Below are positions 11,186 through 22,100 of a stretch of DNA of 64,000 nt, one piece after another. The stretch is from contig CM029664.1 in assembly GCA_017311315.1 (NCBI GenBank), positions 41,957,846 to 42,021,845 of the forward strand, written 5' to 3'. The notes beneath the pieces were generated by a model, which searched no databases, was not told the DNA's origin, and was given only the letters and a program-made list of their open reading frames with translations. This DNA comes from Dendrocalamus latiflorus. Its lineage: Eukaryota > Streptophyta > Magnoliopsida > Poales > Poaceae. Every line of letters starts with the position of its first letter. Position 1 is the stretch's first letter. A program made the translations under genes and the position numbers.

Positions 11186-13898
11186 ATGACTCGTGCTGGA
11201 CGTGACTCGGAGTGGCGGTTCGCGCTGTTGGACGAGCACGTGGACCGCTCTCATCGCGCTTCCCGTCTAGTCCTGCCACCGGGGAGCACGGACGACCCGC
11301 CTCAGCTGGGAGTGGTTCGGACACGCACACCTCGCGTGCCCTGGGGACTCGACCCTCGTTGGACCGCCAGGTTTGCACTACTCCAGCGTTTAGTGCGACC
11401 GTAAGTTCGTTCCGTGCTGACCTTCACTTTGTTTGCAGGCTGCGGGATGCCAGGCTACTCCCTCTTGCCCGGATGGTGCAGGCCACGGACGAGGATGGAG
11501 GCGCTGGCGCCGCTGGCGGGGACGAGGGCGGGGACGAGGCAGGCGGGGAGCGATCACGACGCTTTCCGTTCGACCGTTCCCTGCTGACGGCTTTGGTGGA
11601 CCGTTGGCGACCCGAGACGCACACTTTCCACCTCCCATTCGGGGAGATGACGCCGACCTTGCAGGATGTGTCCCTGCTCCTTGGGCTTCCGATCGCGGGA
11701 GACGCTGCCTTCCTACCGGAGGCCCCGGCCCACTGGCGTGTTGACCTGCTCGCCAGATTCCAGGGTGTCGTTCCACCGGCCGATGACCACCACGTGTTCG
11801 GAGAGGAGTAGACCCATGGGCCGACACTGAGGTGGCTCAGACAGTACCGGGTACATGGTATATAAAATCGATCGTGTCTTCGAAGCTCTTATTTGTGGTA
11901 TTACGTACTAATAACAACTTTTTTGCATTCAGGTGGAGCGCATGGTTCCGCAGGCAGACGATCACCAGGTCTCGCGGCACCTGGAGGCGTACGTGCTGTG
12001 GTTGTTTGGTTGGGTGCTTTTCACCACCAGCCACGGCAACTCGGTGGATGCGTGCCTCATCGCTTATGCGAGGGCGATCGCTGACGGCGAGCCCCACCAG
12101 GTCAGCTGGGGATCGGCCGTACTTGCCGCGATGTACCGCGCGCTATGCGATGCGTGCACAAGGATCAAGGCAAACTCGATCCTCACGGGCTGTCCCCTTC
12201 TACTGCAGTTGTGGTCGTTCGAGCGCTTAAGCGTCGGATGACCTGTGCTGGACGACATGGGTCCGTACGAGCCCGAGATGTATCCAGGGGGAGGGGGAGA
12301 CGTCGACCGGCCGACGATGGGTTCTATCTGGTGCCGTCGTCGAGTAAGTGTTATCACAGTCTACTATTTCTTTCTTACTGACGATCGTCAATCTAAACAA
12401 CTTGTCTTTCTTGCAGGTATAGTTCGCGCACGTGCAGGTCACGCGGGCGTACCGGGTCTTTGTGGAGCAGCTCGACCGCATCACATCCGACGACGTGCGC
12501 TGGGAGCCGTACGCTGATACGGCAGTGCAGGCCCGTGCTCCTGCCGGTCTGTCCTCACTTTGCTGGCGTGACAGGGCTTTCTGGCTCACCCGCCGGAAGC
12601 TCGTGTACCTCATCTACGTGGAGGACTACGCACCCCAGCGGGTGATGCGGCAGTTCGGGCTACGGCAGCCGGTTCCTGTACCAGTCGGACCATCGCTTCC
12701 GCGGCACGTGCACGGGTGAGTGATCGCTTGTGGTAAATATGTACATACTTACTACTGCGTTCGCAAGTATCTCACATTACGTAATGGTTCTATACGCAGG
12801 CACAGCGCGAAGGGAGTGAAAAGAGGCACGGACTGGTCGTTGAAGATGCATCCCTGGGTCGAGCAGTGGGAGGGTGCGCTCGACGACCGCGTGGAGGAGG
12901 ACCGCCCGTACGACAGCACGGAGTACGCGGAGTACCTTCGCTGGTACCAGCCACAGACCCGTACCAGGCTCGTATATGTGGTAGACCCGTCTGCCACACA
13001 CGTCGCCGCTCCGACGGACACGTACCCCGCGCACTTCGCGCGCGACGCTCACCTCGCGGTACGTTACATGTCATTTCAAAGATTCCCGAATGGTAATGTT
13101 GTTTCGATAATCGACCATTTCATGTCTTTGTGTCCAGACTGACGTCGGTTCTGCCCTATGTGCCGACTCCGGCACAGTACTTGAGAGGCTCACCAGTGGT
13201 GGGCAGCTGACCCATGAGGAGGGCGTCAGCTTTGCGCGTCGGATGCACGAGGGGTGTAGACGTATTGTTAGCCTACTGTCCTGCACGAGGCTACCGGCGG
13301 TCTCCACGCCCACCGCTCCGCCTGCTCGTCCACCAGTGCCACCCCGACCAGCGTGGCACTACTCTGGTGCACCGGCGTGGACACGTCCTCCACCGCCTCA
13401 CCCGGAGCAGCCAGGGGGTTCAGCCTGGGCAGGGCCTCCTACACCGGTTCACTTCACGCCTCCTACGCACACCCCTGTCTTCCCCACGCAGGGGGTGTAC
13501 GCCTCCTCCATGGCGCCAGCTACGGGTACGCAGAGGGTCTTATATCGTGTTTATCCGAAGACGACATGCAACGAACTAACGATATTAATATTGCAGGTAC
13601 TTACCAGCAGCACGGCGTCTCCCCAGGCCCGGACGATGTGGACCAGTTTTTCGCGGAGTGGCCCGGGCAGTTCTCCGACGCAGCACCGGAGGTTCTCTCT
13701 GTCAGTGCCCTCCCCGGTGCACCGGAGGGCACACAGCCAGAGGTGCAGCTGACTCCACCAGCGCAGGGGCGGGATAGACATCCTCCTGCTCGTTTTACTT
13801 TTTCGGATCGTCCTAACCCGTTGCACCGGAGGAGGGCCAAGCGAGGTCGTATGGGAGGACGCGGGCGCGGTGACGGGGCACACCAGGGTGACCAGTGA
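11186..13898 (+). pseudogene. Plant mobile domain (PMD) gene of the transposon, broken by three stops
   Basis: The exons inferred from GT-AG borders and frame are 11186-11400, 11439-11850, 11933-12343, 12417-12715, 12800-13058, 13138-13525 and 13597-13898. Together they are 2,286 bases, or 761 codons plus stop. The PMD core (PF10536 type) is clear: LVDRWRPETHTFHLPFGEM, TLQDVSLLLGLPI and, later, GPTLRWL. The C-terminal part is Pro-rich and ends in a basic RGRMGGRGRG tail. Three in-frame stops interrupt it: TAG at 11809-11811, TGA at 12239-12241 and TAG at 12420-12422. PMD proteins of this type occur both in transposons and as host silencing-related genes (MAIN/MAIL). Position between the inverted ends assigns this copy to the transposon. 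Confidence 0.88.
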
Positions 13899-14202
13899 GG
13901 CGTGTTGCAGATGCTATATATGTTATGCATGTAATGAAAAAACATGCGGCATGTTACTCTCAGTTATATTATGAAGTTTATTTAAATTTACATAGTCTAT
14001 CATCTCTCTCCGCACATAAACTATCTCACTTAACAGTGTATGTATCGATCGTTTTCTACTCAATCTTTCATAAAAAAAAATTTAAAAACTTTTTACATAC
14101 CTACAATATACAATGAACATAAACTTTTATTACAACTTCACCGTATTTTTTACCGGTTCAACGTTACAAAATTCACAAAATTTAAAACAATCACGGGGGC
14201 TA

Positions 14203-14380
14203 CATGCAGTCGCCTAACGGGATGGCGACTGCATGCTAGTCGCCTAACGGGATGGCGACTACCCTTAAGTCGCCGAACGGAAGAGCGACTTAATGCAGTC
14301 GCTCTACTGTGCAGCGAGATATATTGTGTCGCGGTCTGGTTAGGCGAAAGTCTCCAGTCGCCCAACCATTAGGCGACTGG
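14203..14380. repeat. Right array of small hairpins built on the same motif
   Basis: It has the same design as the left array. GCAGTCGCC...GGCGACTGC, TAGTCGCC...GGCGACTA and AAGTCGCC...AGCGACTT palindromes stand next to each other before the right inverted end. The loops differ from those on the left, so the stems have been kept while the spacers changed. Confidence 0.8.
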
Positions 14381-14461
14381 AGCCTATTTTTGCAAAAAAA
14401 ATTCCCGCGGGTATATTTATGTAATTTCGAATAAAAAATGGATTATCCGTACAAAAAATTC
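14327..14461 (-). repeat. Right terminal inverted repeat of the PMD element
   Basis: This is the reverse complement of 10047-10181. By eye the only differences are one A/T in the T-rich tract and one C/T in CGCC(C/T)AACC. Confidence 0.95.
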
Positions 14462-14495
14462 GAATATCGCACCTCGCCAATTTCTTCTTTTAAGT

Positions 14496-15402
14496 AGTAT
14501 ATACACACACATACAAGAAAATTGATGATTTGTCATTTCTAAGATATTGGTTTTAAGATTCATCGTTGATAAGATTTTGTTTGATAATTTACCATTCCCA
14601 AGACAAAAATAGCTGAGATTTGCCACTCCCACTGTATTTTGGTATTTTTAATTTCCCCCCATAATTGCATGTGAGAAAACCATCTTGACCTTTCTCCTTG
14701 GTCGGAGACAGACCTCAAAGCTTCAATCATGAACTGTGAGTTTTTTCCATTATAAGAAAGACACACACACATCACCACGCATCCACACATATAGGCTAGT
14801 GATCTCCTTTAGCACACATCTAGATATATAGAGGTTAGAGATAAATCTATAACCTCATCAAATTCTATTAAAACACACTTATGTATGTCTAATAGTCGAG
14901 CACTAGAATTTAAACTCTAGCGTAGGTATCAGTAACTCCACCGTCACCCTCACCCCTAGCAAGAGGTGGTTCTCTATGAACCGTGGGTTCGCTGAATCAG
15001 TTATTCAATGAGGAAATTTGCGTGCTTACACGGCTAGCTAATTCGTGTCGGTTGGGGATGCTAACCGTGAGCTCTCTACCTCTCTTCGATGGAATTGGTG
15101 CGCAGGTAAGGCAGGCGGCGGGCAGGGGAGGGTGCAGCTAGTATCACCTTAGAGGGGAGCTAGCTAAGCTTTTATAAACATATGTTTCTGTGAATAGTCC
15201 AAAATACCCTTCGAAAAAAGTTTAGAAATAAAAATCTAAAATGTCATCACAAATCAATAATCAGATTTAATTTCTATGACAATATTTCTACTGTTCCATT
15301 TTTTTCTTTAGGAGTGGTAAATTATCAAACAAAATCTTGTCGGTGGCAAATTCTAGAACCGGCATCTTAAGTGTGGTAAATCATCGTGTATATATGGAGT
15401 TG
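14496..15402. mobile_element. Non-coding inverted-repeat element, ~0.9 kb
   Basis: The segment around 14510-14605 (GATAAGATTTTGTTTGATAA and flanks) is mirrored, with decay, at about 15308-15402 (TTATCAAACAAAATCTTGTC). Motifs of the type TGGTAAATCATC mark both outer ends. The interior has no coding potential that I recognise. The superfamily is undetermined, because no convincing target duplication was found. Confidence 0.5.
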
Positions 15403-15577
15403 ATTTATAGGTACCCAGCTTATAAAAATCCTAATGAATGTCACATGAATAAGTTCAGCATACGTTCTCACAACTTCTGTTGAAACTTGAAACTATCACA
15501 TGAGTGAGTAATAACAAAGGAACAGACACTGAAACTATCACCGAGGGAAAGGGGAGAAAGAGACCCCACTGTGCAAA

Positions 15578-15630
15578 AACCCGGGTCTCAGGTGAGAGCA
15601 GAGTATCCTAACCAGTTAGACTACAACGGA
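15578..15630 (-). pseudogene. Truncated tRNA-Glu (CTC)-like sequence
   Basis: Read on the minus strand from 15630, the sequence begins TCCGTTGTAGTCTAACTGG and runs through an anticodon loop CTCTCAC to GACCCGGGTT. This resembles plant tRNA-Glu. The anticodon stem is mismatched and the 3' acceptor half is missing, so it is a relic. It could be a degraded tRNA gene or the head of a tRNA-derived SINE. Confidence 0.7.
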
Positions 15631-16102
15631 TTTTGAAATGAACGCACACATGAACATTAAAGTATCTTAAGCATCTGCAAACAAAGGTGAAACTGTAAAA
15701 GTGATATACATAAAACAAGCACATCACGCGAATGCTTATTTGCAGAATCATGGCTCAAAAATGCATATCTCACTGGATGCAACTAACAAGAAATGCATAA
15801 AAAGGGACCTCGAATGCACACAGAATATGTGCAGCCAGTTTAGCAAAATGCACAATCAGAAACAGAATTAGCAAAATGAATTGGGTAACGCGGGACGTAA
15901 AATGGAACGCCAATTTCCTTAAATAGATAGCAAAATTTGATTTACGTTAAATTTACACGTTTAGCATTTATTTGAGCCATAAGAAACAAGAGGCCAGTGG
16001 TGCTTGCTTAACATAAGTGGTCTCAGAAAGATCAGAGATCCCAATCTCCACCACGCGGTCAGAAAAATTCATTTCAGCATGTACATTCAGGACTCACCTA
16101 CC
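15631..16102. other. Downstream flank of glycerate kinase
   Basis: No gene is recognised. The part nearest 16102 should contain the 3' untranslated region of the minus-strand glycerate kinase. Confidence 0.4.
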
Positions 16103-19100
16103 CTAGATAGGACTCCTCTCTTCGTCTATGTCAATGATCAGCAGGTGGTCTTGCTTTGCACCATTTGGTCCCTCTTTATATAGCGTCGGCAAATATGCAT
16201 GGTATGCTGGTAGATAGCGTGATACAAAATCCAGGACCTGCAAGAATGGCCAGATTCCATGTTACCACGGTTAATTACCAGCATTGGAAAGAACATCCAA
16301 GTTAATCAATGGAAAAATGCAGGCATGATTCAGAGAGCTTCAATGAATGTCATAAATAGTTTACCAAAGAAATTACACCAGTCAATCCAATATGATTTAG
16401 TACCTGTTATTGTAGCATGAGCACAATAGTGGATACAGAGTACTCTTTTCTCCATAGGAGGAGGCAGAGCTAGAGAGGGCTAACGACAAGAGAGAGAAAG
16501 AGCTTGTGTGTAAAATGAATGGATCTAGTCTCCTCATACCCCTCTTGGGGGCTTATATATATGAGTGGGGTAGGATGGGAACCCCTTGATAATTACAAGA
16601 GGTAGGGGTACATTAGTATATTCCTTTATACTACTGCGCCTATACTATGGGGCCTGCTGCAGGGCCCAGTCGTTTGGGGCTTGGCCACCCCCATAACAGT
16701 ACTCCTTCGACAGCAAGTGTGGAGGTCCCGAGGGGCGAGCTGACGTGAACAATTGGCTCGGCCTGGCCAAGCCCCCCCGTCCCCTGGAAGTAAGCACGCA
16801 AGTGCCGATGGGCGAGCTGATGCAGTTGGTAGCCCCAGCCCTCGGGTTTGTGGACGTTGTAAACCTCCCAAAGCAAAGTTGTTTCACCGATCTTGACTTG
16901 GTCGCGGAATCTCTCAGTAGAGGCTGAGTTGGCGCGCGAAAGTCGTGCCCTGGACTCAGGAGGAATGTAGATACGGGCGTCGACGTCCCACGCCGAAGGC
17001 TTGAGTGCCCCGTCGGGTTGGTGCCTCCAACGTGGTCGTCACGTGGACGCAGACGACAATGGTCGGATGAGCATGAGTTAGTCATGAGGTGGTCGGAGAA
17101 GATCTCACGACTATGTTGCTCGCAACGCGGTCGTGGGCGTGGACGTAATTGGCGGCGTGGCGAGGACATGAAGCGCGTGTGGCCCATCCTAACCACTCGG
17201 ACTGTTGTTAGCAAAGGATCGACGAAGGCACGACCATGAGATGGTTGAGTGTATGTCGGCGAAGCTGTGACCCTGACGTGGTCGTACGTGAGAAATTTTG
17301 ATATTTGACACTGAATACGTGCGCCTCTCAACTTTTAACCCCCAATTAGCACGCCTTTAAAAATTTAACCCTGTCACTGTGAATTCTTTTGATTCAAGGG
17401 ATTCTCTTCATTTTCGTAGTGACAAGTGTCAAAATATAAAAGGAGAGAAAATGAGGAGAATCTCTTGAATCAAAAGAATTCGCAGTGACAGGGTTAAATT
17501 TCCAAAGGCGTGTAAATTGGGGGTTAAAAGTTGAGAGGCGCACGTATTCAGTGTCAAATATCAAAATTTCTCGTCGTACGTTGATGAAGTGTTGACAAAG
17601 TCTCAACCCCGCAGCGATCGGACGATTGCTGATCAAGTTGTAACCACGAGGCGATCGACAGAGTTGGGATAGCGAGGTAGTTGTACAGCCATCAACAAAG
17701 TTCCGACGGCGAGGCGGTCGTAGGCGTCGACCGAGGTGTGACCAAAAGATGGTCGTAGAAGTGGACCACGTAAGCCAATGGCGGGATGAGGGCTGTCGGT
17801 GAAGTTTCGACCCCGAGGGATCGAACGACATCACCGAAGGTGCAACCACAAGGTGGTCAACAAAGTATATGACTATGAGGTGGTTAGATGAGGCGTCTAT
17901 GACCATGAGGTGGTCGGACGAGTCATGACCATGAGGCGGTCGGACGAAGCGTCCACGATCACAACATGGTCAGACGAAGTCTCGACCACGATGTGGTCAG
18001 ACGAAGTGTCTATAACCACGAGGTGGTCGGATGAGGTCACGACCGCTTGGCGGTTTGACGAAATATCTACAACCACAAGGTGGTCAGACGAAATCTTGAC
18101 CACGAGGAGGTCAGACGTGGTATGCACGACCACGAGGTAGTCGAATGAAGTCACAACCGCTTGGCGTCAGACAAAGTCTCGACCGCGTGGTGGTCAGACG
18201 AAGCATGCCCGACCACGAGGTCGTGGTCGGACTCAACGAAGTCGGCGGCGAGATGAAGCTCTGATGCACATGGTTCATCCCCCACCTTTCGAACTTGATG
18301 TTGACGAAGTCAGCGGTGAGATGGAGCACCTCGCCTCTCTGTCCTCACGTGAAGTGCTCTCATCGAGACACGACAACACGCGTCCTGATATTCATGTAAA
18401 AGAGCAACGAAGCAAACTTCTAGTTGACGTGAACACGCACGAAACACACACAATGCATTGCCCTCTTCCTCCATTTTATTTCTCTGATGGATCCCAACGA
18501 TCACACACCATCTTTTCTTGCATTGCTCCATACAATGCCCATGCATATATATACCCACAACACCAACTAAGATACGGACACGAACTAGAAACTACAGCTT
18601 GCTTGTAACTCATATATGGATACGACAACCCATACGGCATACTCGGATACGGCAAATCGTATCCTACCCAAATTTAAAAAAAACAAGATTAAATTCTAAC
18701 ATAGGGATAAGATTAAATTCTAACATAGGGATATATTAGTACATTTCTTATACTACTAGGCCTATACTATTGTGCCTGCTGCAGGGCCCAGTTGTTTGGG
18801 GCTAGGCCATCCCCATAATAGTATCACATAACTTCTTGTCCTCAGGTGGAGTGGTGGTATTGAGTAGTAAGTACTTTTACAACCATGTAAATTTTTTGCC
18901 CATCTCTCCTGATTTGAGTGATGCACTATCCAGTTTGGTCACAACTTGCAACTGAGAACTTAGAAAGAGTTGTTCCTATTTGGTGGCAAGCTTTAATTTG
19001 GCAATGTAGGATCACAAAGCTAAAGCACTCTACTTTGCTTGACAATCAGTAAGGCGCTAACAAATTATCTGATTAGGAAAATAAGATCATTATAATGAAT

Positions 19101-22100
19101 GAATAGCTATGTGAGAAACAAACCTCCTCATCAGACATTCCTGGTTTTCCATCTGCTCTCATAGCTCTCTCCGCCTGCAAACCCAAAGAACAAGATCAGA
19201 AAATTGCAATTCATGGTTCCTTCCACATACTGTGACAACACTAATCAGATGAATCAGATAACGACCTGCAGTCTCCACTGGTATACACAGTTAGGTTCCT
19301 TTATTTTTATGACAATCCATGACTCAATGAACCTGTCCCATGCGTCATAGTATGCCTCAAGGTTCTTATTAACCACCCCAAGCTGAAGATGAAAAAACTA
19401 ATTCAAGTCATATTAAAGTAAAAACAAATCAGATAATGTGATAATCTCAGAAACTCACTTCAAGGTCCACTGCTTCCACAGCTTCATTCGGAAGAGGTTT
19501 AAATCCAAGCATCCATCCTTCAAAGAGAACAACCTAGGACAAAAAAGCAGACAGAAAAAGATGACAAGTTGACAACCACATATTTCTCAACTCAAAATGC
19601 TCTGCAGCTACACATGAGATTACCTCTATGGGCCCTTCAACTTCTGGCCATACTGAAGGATCAGCCCGATCACCTCTTCCACCAAAAGCAGACTGCATGG
19701 ACATGTGACATGTATCATGCAGCTACTCAATTATAAACATCAGCTAGAGGAAGATAACTGCAACCTTTTACCTTGTCATACCGTGGAAGCTTCATCTTCA
19801 TACCTAAATGTTGTAAAAAAAATTGTAATTTCAGTAAAAAAATCTATTATACAAATGAATGTAGGATGCAGCTCCTTTCGATAATTTTCCAAAAAGTAAA
19901 GAAGAGAAGACCTATGTGCAAATGACCTTCAAATAGAAAAAAAAATGGTTTGAAGAGGATACAAATACTTATTCGAAACCGATACCTTCCTTTGTTAGTT
20001 TGATCAGTGACTCAAGTGTTTCAACTGAGAATTGGAGATCGTGGCTTCCGGCATTTCCACGAAACTGTAAAGTTTTGGTCAGTTACCCTCAGTTCATCAT
20101 GTCTTAGTACTTGAACTAAAACATAGTGTAGTAGATTGGGCCATTGGGGGGTGTTCTTGTACCTCTAAAAGAGCATTTCCAGGATTTCTTTCCCTCAATT
20201 TAGCCTGGACATAAAATTTTCCCGTCAATCATCTATTTATTACTAAAAATCGATGATAGACATTTTAGAGTTGCTAAGAAAAAAAGAAAAAGCTAGAAAT
20301 TCTCACAAAAAGCAAAACATCTGACCTTTAATCAAATGTACCCTAATTAAGTAAACTATAGCCGCCGTTAGATCTTATTGCTTAAAGATATATTTCTTCT
20401 TAATTTAAAAGAGATGATATCTATGACTTCTTAATTTAAAAGCGCGCACGGTGGCGCTCCAAGCAGCTCGAGCACAACTTCGCCGCCCTCCGTGCCAAGT
20501 ACGACGTCCTCCACGCCCGCGTCGAGTCCCTCAAGCAAGAAAAGCTCACCCTCACCAGTCAACACACAGGTAATCAAGCAAACCAAATCTCACGTAGCTA
20601 CGTACTATTCCGAGCTGCTATACATAGTTTTTTCCCCCATAATTAATCCAGTACGTTGCTAACTTTTTCTTTGGTACATCAAGTGGTTTATATATGTAGT
20701 TGCATGAGCTAAGCGAGAGGCTGAGGGAGTGGCGGGGCGGAGCAGGGCGGCAATGGTGTCTCGACGACGACGGCAAGGCAAGCAGCAGCAGCTGTAGCGG
20801 CGGTGGCAAGGAGGTCGACGACGACAAGAGGAACGCCATCAGTTGCGTCGACATCGAGCCACCGGAGAGCTGCATGCTCGGCGGGACGGCGTGCCCCACC
20901 CCGGCGGATGTCTCGGTGGAGTCCAAGCGTGACGACCAGCTCGACTATGATAGGGCTTCCCGGAGTCCTTCTGCGCCACACCGAAGCTCTAGGAGCCGTG
21001 GCCGCTCGTCGAGTGGAATGCGGTGGCTTGAACGGAGTAGTATACGTACTTTTGTGTGTAACGTACGTTAATGCTGTGCTCGATCTCTCGTCCTCTTGGG
21101 ATTGAGGCAAAGAAAGGGGTTGTGTCAATGACGCGTGGGGCCGGGTTGTAGATGCGGGATGCAAAGGGATTTGAAGTGACGAAACCTTGGAGGCAACAAG
21201 CCAATGGGCCTTGTGTTTTGGATGCTGCTAGAGATGGCAAGCATTGCAATAATGAAAAAGTAATGATGATATAAATAAAAAATATTATGTAATATTATAT
21301 TTACTATTTACTATGCAAATATTTTCATCAAAAAGTATCTAGAGAAGAAAATTTTGGTTACATGTGACAAGTATTGGGGGGACAAAGTGAGTTTTCTCTC
21401 TCTTATAATATATAATATTAAAATATCACAAATGAAATTATGCAATAATCTATTTTTCAAAAAGCAAAATTACATATGTATTACCAAGTCATTTAAGCTG
21501 TTTTAAAAATGATGCCTGTGCAAGTGTACCGGCCATCTTAGTAGTTTCACTAATATTTCAATAGATAGTCAGGAAAAAAGTATTTTTCAACGCAGAATTG
21601 ATAATTGCTCCATATTTGAAGTTCCATACCTGTTCTTCTGCTGTCAAATAGAAGTCATCGATAGACAATGTGGCGGAATTCCTGATGCACACAAAAGTTC
21701 GGCTCGTAATTTCATTCATACAGGAAATCAAAACACACGATAATTAGTATGATGAGAAGAACTCACCTACCAGCAGCCCGAAAAAGATGATCAAGTGCGA
21801 AAGCAAGAGTTGTCTTCCCACTGCCTTGGGGAGCGCTGACCGCAATCTACATTACAAAAAGAAGATCCATTTACGAATTGTGAACTGAAACAGCAAAAGC
21901 TGTTCATTCTTGTAACTTGAGATTCAGGTCCCATTTTGGTCAAATCGACCCCATTTGTGATAATTTGGGCTCATCGACCACAAGATTTGTCTTTTGCAAG
22001 TGTATCTCATGGACAACATGTGCTTCTGAAGAAATATTTTGTTTTGCTCAGGCAAGTGCAGAAGCATCCGGCGTGCGGTGGAAGCATACAATGCAGAAGA

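Larger units (their letters stand above)
10047..14461 (+). mobile_element. Plant-mobile-domain transposon with long inverted ends (MULE-like)
   Basis: This is a complete 4,415-bp element. Its ends are 135-bp inverted repeats (10047-10181 and 14327-14461) that differ at about two positions by eye. It is flanked on both sides by the same 10 bp, GAATATCGCA (10037-10046 and 14462-14471). Long inverted ends starting with G plus a 9-11 bp duplication are the signature of Mutator-like elements. It encodes no recognisable transposase, only a broken plant-mobile-domain gene, so it would have needed a transposase in trans. The near-identical ends indicate recent insertion. An upstream non-coding exon (to 10443) with a GTAAGT donor and a tandem-repeat intron precede the gene. 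Confidence 0.92.
16405..18830 (-). mobile_element. Small non-autonomous LTR-type element in the last GLYK intron
   Basis: The left block 16405-16698 starts TGTTATTG and ends CCATAACA, so it has the TG...CA form of an LTR. On the minus strand it holds a TATA box (TATATATAAG). About 90 bp of its outer end recur at 18745-18830 (GCCTGCTGCAGGGCCCAGT core). The flanks GTACC (16400-16404) and GTATC (18831-18835) look like a decayed 5-bp target duplication. A sequence close to the tRNA-Met primer site (GCTCTGATGCA, complement strand) lies near 18259. The interior has no gag or pol, only degenerate GACCACGAGGTGGTCGGACG repeats. The right LTR matches the left only at its distal end, so its inner limit is unclear. 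Confidence 0.65.

Noticed and set aside
11390..11827. Antisense and out-of-frame open frames of 100-200 codons over the PMD gene
   Set aside because: They are shadows of a GC-rich coding region. The sense frame has the PMD motifs and consistent splice sites.
16645..17331. 228-codon minus-strand frame in the small LTR-type element
   Set aside because: The translation is low-complexity and matches no gag or pol. It covers LTR and repeat sequence, so it is not called a gene.
17394..18154. Repetitive open frames such as SDHLVV repeats
   Set aside because: They come from the tandem GACCACGAGGTGGTC repeats and exist on both strands.
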